A program made the translations under genes and the position numbers. A DNA stretch of 64,000 nucleotides. It comes from Pseudobowmanella zhangzhouensis. GTDB lineage: Bacteria; Pseudomonadota; Gammaproteobacteria; Enterobacterales; Alteromonadaceae. The notes below the pieces were generated by a model, which searched no databases, was not told the origin of the DNA, and worked only from the letters and a program-made list of their open reading frames with translations. The stretch lies in NCBI RefSeq assembly GCF_042662685.1, contig NZ_JBHSYO010000005.1, positions 124,001 to 188,000 on the forward strand. The letters run 5' to 3'. This document shows positions 33,370-42,051 of the stretch, one piece after another (the first letter of the stretch is position 1; each line of letters begins with the position of its first letter).

Positions 33370-34018
33370 TTTGTCGCGGTGGCGACAGCACCCAAAGGGG
33401 CTTCTCGCCAAGCCCCTTTGGATTCCCCGGCGTCCCGACGGCGGAACAACATAAAATCCTATCGCCGGTAAAAGCCTAACCGCGTTACAGGGGCTTTCCA
33501 TGCCACCTTTAACGCTCGCCCCATCATCCATGATGTGGCGTCAGGCTTTTACATCGGCTCCCGAATTTTACTTCCGCCCACGGGAGAGAATATGCCAACG
33601 ATAGTCCTCAGCCAAAAACAGAAAATTAGCTGGCAACTAGCACCCCAAAATAGTCGCGCGGAGCGCGATTCTCTTGGCGGCGTAGCCGCCGTGAATTAGC
33701 GACTCAATTTGTCCGAAATAAAACGGATTTCGCCGAATGGCCTGACAGGACGTCAGGCCAAGGCGCATAGCCTTACAGGGATGTTGCCTTGCGCCGGTTC
33801 GAAAAGCGAAATTTGTTTTATGAGGAATCAGCAAATTGCCGGAGCGAAAGACCTTTTCCCCTTTTGGGTCTGTCCAAAAGGAGGTCGCCCCTACCGGGAC
33901 GGGGCGAAAACCGACAAGGAGGTCATTCTTAAAAATGGGTGTGTACGTCCAAAAAGTGCCGTTGCCACCGCGACAAACCACTGTAAATAAGTGAAGCTCA
34001 CCAAGACGGGAGTCGGCG
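33370..34018 (+). repeat. Hairpin-rich dispersed repeat, copy 2 (about 650 bp)
   Basis: Same sequence and orientation as 20192-20712, with a few substitutions plus two extra modules. One, near 33673-33695, is a GGCGGC/GCCGCC hairpin. The other, about 33890-34005, contains CGCCCC/GGGGCG arms and, at 33961-33977, GTTGCCACCGCGACAAA, an inverted copy (16 of 17 by eye) of the element start at 33370-33386. So this copy has imperfect 17-bp inverted repeats bounding 608 bp. No transposase. Open frames here (33238-33531 and 33637-34101, minus strand) recur in copy 1 and I regard them as by-products. Confidence 0.85.
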
Positions 34019-34082
34019 AAAAAAGACTGGAAGTCATTGTTTGTGTTTAAGAAGTTAGCACTTATGGATTCCGGCTCGTGCA

Positions 34083-34113
34083 AAACAAAAAAGCCTGACA
34101 TTGTCAGGCTTTT
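34083..34113 (-). terminator. Terminator after lipoprotein gene
   Basis: Stem AAGCCTGACA/TGTCAGGCTT (34091-34112), with an A-rich plus-strand flank giving T on the minus strand, just beyond the stop at 34123. Confidence 0.8.
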
Positions 34114-34122
34114 ACAGAGTGT

Positions 34123-35550
34123 TTACTGACACGCCTGCCAGCTTGCTCCCTGATCATAAGAACACTCATCAGTATGGGTGCCATCCGCGAAGCGGGTGTA
34201 TTTTGTCCAGTTACCATCCTGATCATAATCAATCTGGAAATAGGTATTACCCTCATACCAATATTGACGCTTATACCAGGACGTAGTCGGGATAGTGACC
34301 TGCTCGTTAAAGCCATAACCTGTTGCAGACAGTTCGGCGATAAGGTCGGCCAAATCTAATTCAGCGGCCTTATCCACCAGCGATACCCAATTCGTCAGTA
34401 AACTAAAACTGACCTGATGCTGACGCATATCCGCGAAATAGGTTCTACCCGCGTCCTCATAGGTAGCGGTATAGGCGCGGCTACTGGCGTCTTCGCTTAT
34501 CTCGCCACAAGCATCGACTTCGGCAACATAAGTGCTGTTGTAAGCAAGGTTGGATAATGAATAGGTAACCCCGTTACTCTGCACCTCAACACGCTCATCT
34601 AGCGAGCACTGGTATCCCTGTTGCACGCCACGATAAATCACATCTCGGGTTTCAAATAACTGCCCCTCAGCCCAGACGGAGTCAATCACATCGCGGTAAT
34701 AGACTGGCGTGATCACGTCACTTAAGTCTTGCGACACTAAGTCATCCCGCGAGAGATAACTGTCCCCTTCTGACACCAGCACCTTGCGGAACCAGTGTGC
34801 ATCGTGATCATCGGTGTAATGGGCGTGAGTACCAAAATAATGCACCACACGTACTTCTTGTGCCGAAGGGTAATCCTCGCTGAGGATTTTCGTCAGGGCA
34901 AAGGATTGTTGTAAACCTTTAACGATATCCTGCGCTTTGGTTTTCGCTTCACTGTTGGCGTCGGCAATAAAATCAGCAAAAATCACCGCTTCGCTCATAT
35001 TGTAAAAGCTCACCAACTGGTCGATGGATTGCTGCATGACACTTTTTATTTCGTTACGTTTGGCCTGATCGGCCAGCAGTGCATTACAGTCACTGATCTC
35101 TTCGCGACCGAACGACTCGCGAATGCCCTGCCACAACACGGTGGTCAGTGGCGAAATATGCAGTAACGAGTCGTCAGTGATCGCATCGAGTACCGGTGGA
35201 CGCACCATCTGGTACGCCTCGGTAACTTCGCCCAAATCTTCATCTATGGCGCCAACCGGCACATCCACGTACAAGGTGGCGTACTGGGCACACTGGCGCT
35301 GGCTGTCGGTGAGTTCGAATGCGTAGTTTCCGGCGCTGCCCGAAACCACACTGGGTTCACTGGCATCGCGGGTGCCATTGTTATTTAAATCGATCCACAC
35401 TGTGGCACCGGATACATAGCCGTCGATGACTTTTCCGGCCAGTTTGGCTTTACTTTGTGACGGTGGCGTAACCGACGGGTCAGAGCCGCCGGAGCAGGCG
35501 GTTAACAAAAACAAAGTGGCGAGTGTAGGGTACAAGCGGTAAGCGGACAT
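34123..35550 (-). CDS. Lipoprotein of unknown function
   Basis: 475 residues. Lipobox LTAC with Cys19, a short Ser/Pro linker, then a small domain KLAGKVIDGYVSGATVWIDLNNNGTRD, of the Sdr/carboxypeptidase-like 'DLNNNGTRD' type that binds calcium in related proteins, followed by about 380 residues I do not recognise, with several cysteines and many aromatic residues towards the C-terminus (YKRQYWYEGNTYFQIDYDQDGNW). It stands alone beside repeat copy 2; the 284-bp upstream gap (35551-35834) shows no feature I can name. Confidence 0.75.
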   Translation of the reverse strand: MSAYRLYPTLATLFLLTACSGGSDPSVTPPSQSKAKLAGKVIDGYVSGATVWIDLNNNGTRDASEPSVVSGSAGNYAFELTDSQRQCAQYATLYVDVPVGAIDEDLGEVTEAYQMVRPPVLDAITDDSLLHISPLTTVLWQGIRESFGREEISDCNALLADQAKRNEIKSVMQQSIDQLVSFYNMSEAVIFADFIADANSEAKTKAQDIVKGLQQSFALTKILSEDYPSAQEVRVVHYFGTHAHYTDDHDAHWFRKVLVSEGDSYLSRDDLVSQDLSDVITPVYYRDVIDSVWAEGQLFETRDVIYRGVQQGYQCSLDERVEVQSNGVTYSLSNLAYNSTYVAEVDACGEISEDASSRAYTATYEDAGRTYFADMRQHQVSFSLLTNWVSLVDKAAELDLADLIAELSATGYGFNEQVTIPTTSWYKRQYWYEGNTYFQIDYDQDGNWTKYTRFADGTHTDECSYDQGASWQACQ

Positions 35551-35834
35551 CGTACTTTCCTTAGCTATTTATTTATGGCATTCCAAATGCCAACTGCAAA
35601 GGGCACAACACAAGCAGTGCCCGTATCACCTACGCTGCTCGGTCCAGGGAGATGGCTTATCGCAGCGGTGAAAATCAGCGTGCCACTCTACGTAGCTGAG
35701 CCAGCATTCACCAGCCTGAAATGTTACCGAATGTTTCTGTAGAGCAATTGGGGGGTAAGAAAACCATTAATTTGCCCGCGGTAGACCGTCAATACATCGG
35801 ATTTTTCCGGGCAGCACATTTCGGCAGGCCGAAC

Positions 35835-36776
35835 TCAGTGACTCACCACATCCTTTGACGGCGCAACCCCAAACTCACGGGTGTATTCACGGCTGAACTG
35901 CGATGCGCTGGTATAGCCCACACTGTAGGCCACACGGGTGATATCCATGATTCTGCCCTGCAACAAACGCCGGGCTTCCTGCAGACGCAAGACCTTTTGA
36001 TATTGCAGCGGGGTCATGGAGGTGATGTCTTTAAAGTGATTATGAAACGAAGATACGCTCATACCCGCAAACTGTGCCAGTTCTTCCACTTTAAATGGCT
36101 GGTCATAATGCTGACGTAACCAATGCAGGGATTTACTGACCTTTTCCATATGCGAGTCGCGAATGCCAATTTGTGCAATCGCAGCGCCCGCCGAGCTACG
36201 TAACAAACGGAATAAAATCTCATCAATGGTATGGGGCACCAGCAAATCAGGATTATCCTGCGCGGCAATCAATTCGATCAAACGGCATGCCGATTTGACG
36301 ATTTGCGCGCTGGCATCACCCACATACACTGCGCGGCTTTTGCTGCCCATCGGCGCGCCATTGGGGAATACTTTTAATACCAGTTCATTCAGCCGCTTGG
36401 CATTTAACGGAATCACCAGGCAATAAAATGGCTCGGTCGGGCTGGCACGTGTCACTCTGGCACGAATAGGTACCTGCGCCGCATAAACGACCATCTTTTT
36501 ATGGTCATACTCAAATCCCCCCTGAGCCAGCGCCACCGATTTAGCGCCCTGTGGCACGATGCACAGACTTGGCTCTGAATGACTATGGGTTTGTTCAGCC
36601 TGAACGCCGGAGGCGCGCACCACATGGAGCGTACCATCCATAACGTTAAAATTGCCGTCATAGGGCGCAAAGCCTGCCAGTAATTGTGTCAGGCGCGCCA
36701 GATCGGCTGGCTCAGGCAACACCGCCTGTTCACGGGGATCGCAAAAGCAAATAACGTTAGCGGGATTCAAACTCAT
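35835..36776 (-). CDS. AraC-family transcriptional regulator
   Basis: 313 residues. The N-terminal cupin-like AraC_N domain shows EPSLCIVPQGAKSVALAQGG and EPFYCLVIPLN; the C-terminal two helix-turn-helix motifs include VEELAQFAGMSVSSFHNHFKD and VAYSVGYTSASQFSREY. This domain pair is that of YqhC-like regulators, which in E. coli activate an aldehyde reductase gene. Here a YahK-like dehydrogenase is transcribed towards it from the right on the same strand, 85 bp upstream, so a regulatory link is plausible but unproven. Confidence 0.92.
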   Translation of the reverse strand: MSLNPANVICFCDPREQAVLPEPADLARLTQLLAGFAPYDGNFNVMDGTLHVVRASGVQAEQTHSHSEPSLCIVPQGAKSVALAQGGFEYDHKKMVVYAAQVPIRARVTRASPTEPFYCLVIPLNAKRLNELVLKVFPNGAPMGSKSRAVYVGDASAQIVKSACRLIELIAAQDNPDLLVPHTIDEILFRLLRSSAGAAIAQIGIRDSHMEKVSKSLHWLRQHYDQPFKVEELAQFAGMSVSSFHNHFKDITSMTPLQYQKVLRLQEARRLLQGRIMDITRVAYSVGYTSASQFSREYTREFGVAPSKDVVSH

Positions 36777-36861
36777 AACAATGGGTCAACGACAAACCTG
36801 AGGATAAGCGCGGTGAAGCTGGCGCATTGGCCAACCACACCTGGCTCAGTAAACAGACGGT

Positions 36862-37914
36862 TTAATCCGCCAATGACAATGCTGACATATCCATGACGAA
36901 GCGATACGCCACATCCCCTTTGGATAGGTGTGCAAAGGCATCGTTGATTTCATCCGGACGAATCATCTTACATTCAGGCAAAATGTTGTGCTCGGCACAG
37001 AAATCCAGCACTTCCTGAGTTTCTTTAATCCCGCCAATCAGTGAACCGGCGATACGGCGGCGTCCAAACACCATAGGGAACGTATTAAAATCATCCATCG
37101 GACCAACCTGCCCCACAATCACCAGTGAGCCGTCTACGTCCAGCAGGGGCACATACACATCCACATCATGTTTGACCGGCACAGTGTCCAGAATCAAATC
37201 GAAACCGGAGCCGGCCTGCTGCATGGCCTTTTCATCGGTGGACACCAGGATACCTTTAGCGCCGAGCCCTTTGGCCTCATTGAGTTTTTTATCACTACGG
37301 CTGATTACTGTAACGTCGGCACCCATGGCTACAGCCAGTTTGACAGCCATATGCCCAAGCCCGCCCAGGCCGATCACGCCGACGCGACTGCCCTTGCCAA
37401 CCTGCCAGGTACGCAGTGGGGAAAAGGTGGTGATACCGGCACACAAAATTGGCGCGACTTTGGCAAGGTCCAGCGAGCCGGGTACGCTGAGAACAAATTC
37501 TTCGCGCACAACAATATGTTTGGAATAACCACCCTGGGTGGTTTCACCTGAAATACGATCCGGCGCACCGTAAGTCGGTGTCATGCCATTGCGGCAAAAT
37601 TGTTCTTCATGGTTATGGCACTGATCACATTCCTGACAGCTGTCGACCATACAACCCACCGCCACAGTATCACCCACTTTGTATTTACTGACATCGCTGC
37701 CGGTGTCTATCACGCGGCCGACAATTTCATGCCCCGGAACTAACGGATATGGCTGAGGGCCCCAGTCTCCGTTGACGGTGTGCAAATCTGAGTGGCACAC
37801 CCCACTGTACAGGATCTCAATCGCGACATCGTTACTGCGTAATGCTCTGCGTTCAAAATGATAAGGTTGCATATGCGCATCGGCTGAATGCGCGGCGTAT
37901 CCGACAGTTTTCAT
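36862..37914 (-). CDS. Zinc-dependent NAD(P)H alcohol dehydrogenase (YahK-like aldehyde reductase)
   Basis: 350 residues. Catalytic-zinc residues in GVCHSDLHT and PGHEIVGRV; structural-zinc cysteines in DSCQECDQCHNHEEQFC; Rossmann motif GLGGLGHMAVKLAVAMGA. The subgroup is the cinnamyl-alcohol-dehydrogenase-like YahK/AdhC group, which reduces a wide range of aldehydes with NADPH. It has its own leader of about 168 bp and is followed on the same strand by the AraC regulator. Role in aldehyde detoxification is inferred from the family. Confidence 0.93.
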   Translation of the reverse strand: MKTVGYAAHSADAHMQPYHFERRALRSNDVAIEILYSGVCHSDLHTVNGDWGPQPYPLVPGHEIVGRVIDTGSDVSKYKVGDTVAVGCMVDSCQECDQCHNHEEQFCRNGMTPTYGAPDRISGETTQGGYSKHIVVREEFVLSVPGSLDLAKVAPILCAGITTFSPLRTWQVGKGSRVGVIGLGGLGHMAVKLAVAMGADVTVISRSDKKLNEAKGLGAKGILVSTDEKAMQQAGSGFDLILDTVPVKHDVDVYVPLLDVDGSLVIVGQVGPMDDFNTFPMVFGRRRIAGSLIGGIKETQEVLDFCAEHNILPECKMIRPDEINDAFAHLSKGDVAYRFVMDMSALSLAD

Positions 37915-38082
37915 TAAATCACCTCGTGATAGTTGAACTCTTGATTGCGTGGATTAACTATACGCAGCAGATGGCAAACCGGCTTGCCTAATCCTCTGAC
38001 ATTTATGCTTGTTTATACATTTTTTAAGTAAACCGAGGACTTACAGTTCGGAGTATTCAGCGGGTTGATTGCGCTGCACACA

Positions 38083-38547
38083 CTATAGAAGGTCTTCAGC
38101 AGATTGGGTCGATTGATTCAAAATTACCGCACCACTGCCTTGCCCGGCTAATTTATCCTCGGGGTTATACAGCGGACACTTGGTCATACTCAAACAGCCA
38201 CAACCGATGCACCCGGTCAGGTGGTCACTCAAGCGTTGCAAATAGGTAATCCGGGCATCCAACAGGGCTTTCCAGCCTGCTGACATGATTGCCCAATCCT
38301 CTGTGGTCGGGGTACGGTTATCTGGTAGCGCAGTAAACACCTGCTTAACCTCCTCCAGCGAAATGCCCACTTGTTGCGCAGCTTTGATAATCGCGATACG
38401 TCGCAAAACATCGGGCTTAAAACGCCGCTGATTGCCCTGATTACGCCAACTGCGAATAAGGCCCTTCTGCTCATAAAAATGCAGCGCACTCACGGCAACG
38501 CCTGCGCGCGCTGCGACTTTTCCCACACTCCAGGTTGCTTCCGCCAT
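38083..38547 (-). CDS. soxR: Redox-sensitive transcriptional activator SoxR
   Basis: 154 residues from the ATG at 38547; the frame stays open to a TTG at 38559 but the ATG gives the usual N-terminus. MerR-type helix-turn-helix (VGKVAARAGVAVSALHFYEQKG) and the [2Fe-2S] cysteines Cys113, 116, 118 and 124 in CIGCGCLSMTKC. SoxR activates promoters with long spacers when its cluster is oxidised by superoxide or redox-cycling compounds. A near-consensus SoxR site lies 33 bp upstream in the divergent direction, so it probably controls the VOC gene rather than soxS, which is absent. Confidence 0.96.
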   Translation of the reverse strand: MAEATWSVGKVAARAGVAVSALHFYEQKGLIRSWRNQGNQRRFKPDVLRRIAIIKAAQQVGISLEEVKQVFTALPDNRTPTTEDWAIMSAGWKALLDARITYLQRLSDHLTGCIGCGCLSMTKCPLYNPEDKLAGQGSGAVILNQSTQSAEDLL

Positions 38548-38576
38548 CTCTACTCGCAAATAAATGAAAAAAACAC

Positions 38577-38607
38577 TTTACCTAAACTTAACTTGAGGTT
38601 TTAGCCT
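38577..38607 (+). promoter_or_regulatory. SoxR-controlled promoter
   Basis: CCTAAACTTAACTTGAGG at 38581-38598 differs from the SoxR consensus palindrome at two positions. It lies between TTTACC (-35, 38577-38582) and TAGCCT (-10, 38602-38607) with a 19-bp spacer, the over-long spacing of MerR-family promoters. Transcription would run rightward to the small frame and VOC gene. Confidence 0.85.
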
Positions 38608-38640
38608 ACCTGCTGATGACACCATTCACAAGGAAAACCC

Positions 38641-38706
38641 ATGCAACAGCACCCAATCTGGCAACAATTTCGCACCTTGTTCAATCAAACCATGCAAACG
38701 AAATAA
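38641..38706 (+). CDS. Possible 21-residue small protein or leader peptide under SoxR control
   Basis: ATG at 38641 preceded by AAGGA at 38630-38634 (6-nt spacing), then MQQHPIWQQFRTLFNQTMQTK and TAA at 38704. It ends 10 bp before the VOC start, whose GGAGGG ribosome site lies in between, so the two could be translationally coupled. No family is recognised. Its position within a SoxR-driven transcript and the good ribosome site support translation; function unknown. Confidence 0.5.
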   Translation: MQQHPIWQQFRTLFNQTMQTK

Positions 38707-38716
38707 GGAGGGCAAT

Positions 38717-39136
38717 ATGTATCTGGAACACGTCAATCTGGTAGTAAAGGATCTCGATCACATGCTGGCGTTTTATCGGGCTGCATTCCCTAATTGGCGC
38801 ATCCGCGATCAGGGACGCAGCGAATGGTTTGGTAAACCCCGCACCTGGTTGCACTTTGGCGACGACTACCATTACATTGCGCTGAGCGATCACGGCGAAG
38901 GCGACAACCGCTTTTTAAATGGACACAGCATCGGCTTCGCTCATTTTGCCTATGTCACGCAAAATCTGGCAGCCACTATTTCGCGACTGGAAAAAGCCGG
39001 CTTTGCCATCGCCAAACCCGGTGCCGACCATCCATTTCGACGCAACATCTACTTTATTGACCCGGCTGGTTTTGAAGTGGAATTTGTTGAGTACCTATCC
39101 GATGACCCCGCTGAGCGCAATTCCACGCTGGCGTAG
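38717..39136 (+). CDS. VOC-family (glyoxalase/bleomycin-resistance fold) protein
   Basis: 139 residues, starting MYLEHVNLVVKDLDHMLAFYR, with paired beta-alpha-beta modules and metal-ligand candidates His5, His (LHFGDD), and Glu in FEVEFVEYL. The subfamily is not specific enough to name a substrate. Position downstream of a SoxR promoter suggests a role against redox-cycling or electrophilic compounds. A strong AAGGAGGG ribosome site precedes it and a bidirectional terminator follows. Confidence 0.88.
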   Translation: MYLEHVNLVVKDLDHMLAFYRAAFPNWRIRDQGRSEWFGKPRTWLHFGDDYHYIALSDHGEGDNRFLNGHSIGFAHFAYVTQNLAATISRLEKAGFAIAKPGADHPFRRNIYFIDPAGFEVEFVEYLSDDPAERNSTLA

Positions 39137-39153
39137 GCCTTTGGATTGACAAC

Positions 39154-39180
39154 AAAAAAGGCGACCGAAGTCGCCTTTTT
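39154..39180. terminator. Bidirectional terminator after VOC gene
   Basis: Stem AAAGGCGAC/GTCGCCTTT (39157-39179) with a CGAA tetraloop and A/T runs. It also ends the convergent HDOD gene. Confidence 0.85.
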
Positions 39181-39197
39181 GATATATCTATCTGGTG

Positions 39198-40040
39198 TTA
39201 CGAAAACACAGATTTTGCGTTATCGCGAATCTCAGCAAATTCATCACTGGACAGCGCGCTTAAGTCTTGCACAATGCCTTTTTGCTGAATGATATTCAGC
39301 ACATCGTCTTTGTGGCTACCGATAGAGCCAGCCAGCGCAGCACCTAAACGCACGAAGTCCAGATAAGAATGCTCTTTGGTCTGGTACTTAATGTTACGCC
39401 AGTGCTCAACTACTTCGATAATCTCTTCGCTGAAACCCCATTCATTCAAGATGGCGCTGCCTAAGCGGCTGGACAGTTTTTGAATCGCCACATTCAGGAA
39501 GGTGGGGTTGGCAAATACTTCTTCGTGGCGCTCAGCTTCGCTCAGAATCGGTAACACACCAATATTGTGAACTAATGCCGCCAGAGTCAGAGAATCCATG
39601 TTTAACAGTTTGTTTTTCTTTGGATTTTCTTTGTAAAACGCATACACCGCCATCGCGTTGGCAGCGATATCCACCGTACGTGACCACAGCTTATCCAGGT
39701 AGCTTTTCACCACATCGTTTTTAGATACGAACAGCTGCTCCATCGCCAACGCCGTTGCGATGTTTTTAATCTGACGCAGACCAATACGGGTAACCGCCTG
39801 TTGCAGCGTATCCACTTTTACCGAACGACCCAGGTAGGCGCTGTTGGCAATTTTCATAATCCGCGCGGTTAATGCTGGATCCTGACCAATCACTTCACCC
39901 ATTTTATTCAGGTTGGTTTCCGGATCATCGGCCGCTTTGCGTACTTTTAACGCAATCGCGGGTAAAGTCGGTAACACCAGGGTGTCGTTGTTGATTTTCT
40001 CAGTCAGTATTGTCAACAGGGCGTTTTCTGTAGACATCAA
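39198..40040 (-). CDS. HDOD-domain protein
   Basis: 280 residues. The HDOD domain is visible in LPTLPAIALKVRKAADDPETNLNKMGEVIGQDPALTARIMKIANSAYLG (key positions 24-70) and LAALVHNIGVLP. HDOD proteins lack the intact HD metal-phosphohydrolase site and act as signalling adaptors, often tied to chemotaxis or cyclic-di-GMP. No partner output domain is fused. Single gene with a divergent lipoprotein peptidase on its right. Confidence 0.88.
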   Translation of the reverse strand: MMSTENALLTILTEKINNDTLVLPTLPAIALKVRKAADDPETNLNKMGEVIGQDPALTARIMKIANSAYLGRSVKVDTLQQAVTRIGLRQIKNIATALAMEQLFVSKNDVVKSYLDKLWSRTVDIAANAMAVYAFYKENPKKNKLLNMDSLTLAALVHNIGVLPILSEAERHEEVFANPTFLNVAIQKLSSRLGSAILNEWGFSEEIIEVVEHWRNIKYQTKEHSYLDFVRLGAALAGSIGSHKDDVLNIIQQKGIVQDLSALSSDEFAEIRDNAKSVFS

Positions 40041-40316
40041 ATTCTCCCTTTAAACTTCAGGCTTGTGCGTTATTTTGGCTGTTCACTGGTGGCAGACGTT
40101 TTGTTGCTCATCCGGACGTTTTAGATAACGTTTCAGACCACGTCTTATTTGGTGTCATAGCGTGCCGTAAATAACACGTTGTTGCAATGTAAATTTCTGG
40201 ATAACACTATAGTCAATACCGCTCACAAAAGAGGGGAAAATTCATTAGTGATCGCCTGTTTTCAATTATTTGTTAAGATGATGTCGTTAACATTACAACA
40301 CGCAAGGTTTATTAGA

Positions 40317-41993
40317 ATGAAAATCAAAACCCTGGCACTGGCGATTTCCGCCACTTTATTCCTCGGTGCATGTTCGCAACCACAACAACCTCAGACCACC
40401 AGCGCAAAGGCCGTCGCCAGCGACAGCGCCATGCAGCTTGTGGATGGTATGCAAAATCGTCTGAACATTTATATCCCGGTAGAGTTAAAAGCCGATTTGA
40501 GCGGTCTGTCTGCGAATCAAAAAGCCATGCTGGTGAAACTGATTGATGCGGCGCAGATTATGGATGACCTGTTCTGGAAACAGGCCTATGCCGGCAATAA
40601 ACAGGCCTTTTTAGCGGGCCTTAAAGACGAGTCCGTGCGTCAGTTCGCTGACATTAACTATGGCCCGTGGGATCGTCTGGATGGCGACAAACCCTTCCTG
40701 ACCCAGACAGAAGAAAAGCCATTAGGTGCCAACTTCTACCCACAAGACATGACTAAAGAAGAACTGGAGCGAAGCGAATTAAAAGACGCCAAAGGCCTGT
40801 ATTCCGTCGTGCGCCGTGATGCCAGTGGCAAACTGATTACCGTGCCTTATTCGCAAGAGTACAGCAGCGAATTAAACGCCGCAGCCGGATTACTGCGTGA
40901 AGCGGCGGCCTTAGCCGACAACCAGGAATTCGCCAGCTACCTGACCATGCGTGCTGATGCCCTCATTAGTGATGATTACCAGCCATCCGATATGGCCTGG
41001 ATGGACATGAAAACTAACCCGGTCGAACTGGTTATTGGACCGATTGAAACCTATGAAGACCAGCTATTCGGTTACCGCGCCGCGTTTGAAGCCTATGTGC
41101 TGTTAAAAGATATGGCCTGGAGTGAAAAGCTGGCCAAATTCGCCCAATACCTGCCTGAGTTACAAAAAGGCCTGCCAGTGGATGAAGCCTATAAACAGGA
41201 AATGCCGGGCACCGATGCGGATCTCAATGCCTATGATGTGATCTTTTATGCCGGTCACTCCAACGCAGGCAGCAAAACAATCGCGATCAACCTGCCTAAC
41301 GACGAAGAAGTGCAACTGGCGAAAGGTACGCGGCGCTTACAGCTGAAAAACGCCATGCAGGCCAAGTTTGACAACATTCTGCTGCCGATTGCCGACCAGC
41401 TCATCGCCGAAGACCAGCGTCAGCACATCACCTTTAATGCATTTTTCGCCAACACCATGTTCCACGAAGTGGCGCACGGTTTAGGGATCAAAAATACTCT
41501 GGATGGTTCTGATACCGTGCGTGGCGCGTTGAAAGAACATGCCTCGGCATTGGAAGAAGGCAAAGCCGATATCCTTGGCTTATACATGGTGACTCAGTTG
41601 CTGAACAAAGGCGCACTGGATGAAGGCACGTTAGAAGATTATTACGTGACCTTTATGGCCGGTATCTTCCGCAGCGTACGTTTTGGTGCCTCCAGCGCCC
41701 ACGGTAAAGCCAATATGATCCGCTTTAACTTCTTCCAGGAATACGGTGCGTTTAGCCGCGACGAAAACGGCATGTACCGCGTTAATATGGAAAAAATGGG
41801 CGAAGCAGTGGATGCACTGTCAAACCTGATCCTGACCCTGCAAGGCGACGGGGATTACGCGGGTGTGGCGCAACTGGTCGCCGATAAAGGCGTGATTAAA
41901 GCGCAGTTGGCAGAAGATCTGGCGCGCCTGACCAAAGCCGACATTCCGGTCGACATTACCTTCAAACAGGGTAAAGACGTACTGGGCCTGTAA
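40317..41993 (+). CDS. M49-like (dipeptidyl-peptidase III-type) metallopeptidase lipoprotein
   Basis: 558 residues from ATG 40317; the frame is open 46 codons further but MKIKTLALAISATLFLGAC with lipobox Cys19 marks the start. The zinc motif is FHEVAHGLG followed about 40 residues on by EEGKADILG, matching the EEC/GxAD element of M49 enzymes. Classical DPP III has HExxxH; here the spacing is HExxH, as in the bacterial subgroup sometimes annotated as 'Zn-dependent hydrolase'. Lipid-anchored, probably in the outer membrane facing the periplasm. Substrate unknown. Confidence 0.85.
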   Translation: MKIKTLALAISATLFLGACSQPQQPQTTSAKAVASDSAMQLVDGMQNRLNIYIPVELKADLSGLSANQKAMLVKLIDAAQIMDDLFWKQAYAGNKQAFLAGLKDESVRQFADINYGPWDRLDGDKPFLTQTEEKPLGANFYPQDMTKEELERSELKDAKGLYSVVRRDASGKLITVPYSQEYSSELNAAAGLLREAAALADNQEFASYLTMRADALISDDYQPSDMAWMDMKTNPVELVIGPIETYEDQLFGYRAAFEAYVLLKDMAWSEKLAKFAQYLPELQKGLPVDEAYKQEMPGTDADLNAYDVIFYAGHSNAGSKTIAINLPNDEEVQLAKGTRRLQLKNAMQAKFDNILLPIADQLIAEDQRQHITFNAFFANTMFHEVAHGLGIKNTLDGSDTVRGALKEHASALEEGKADILGLYMVTQLLNKGALDEGTLEDYYVTFMAGIFRSVRFGASSAHGKANMIRFNFFQEYGAFSRDENGMYRVNMEKMGEAVDALSNLILTLQGDGDYAGVAQLVADKGVIKAQLAEDLARLTKADIPVDITFKQGKDVLGL

Positions 41994-42011
41994 CGTCAGT
42001 CCAGATGGCTA

Positions 42012-42043
42012 CAAAAAAGCCGCTCATTGAGCGGCTTTTTTAT
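42012..42043. terminator. Bidirectional terminator
   Basis: Stem AAGCCGCTC/GAGCGGCTT (42017-42036), loop ATT, with flanking A and T runs. Shared by the M49-like gene and hinT. Confidence 0.85.
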
Positions 42044-42051
42044 TGTGCTGT

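Noticed and set aside
40179..40316. N-terminal extension of the M49-like peptidase
   Set aside because: The ATG at 40317 gives a proper lipoprotein signal; the upstream 46 codons are simply open frame. The same reasoning moved the starts of cysK, the 145-residue lipoprotein, soxR, ggt, the acyltransferase and the glutathione peroxidase.
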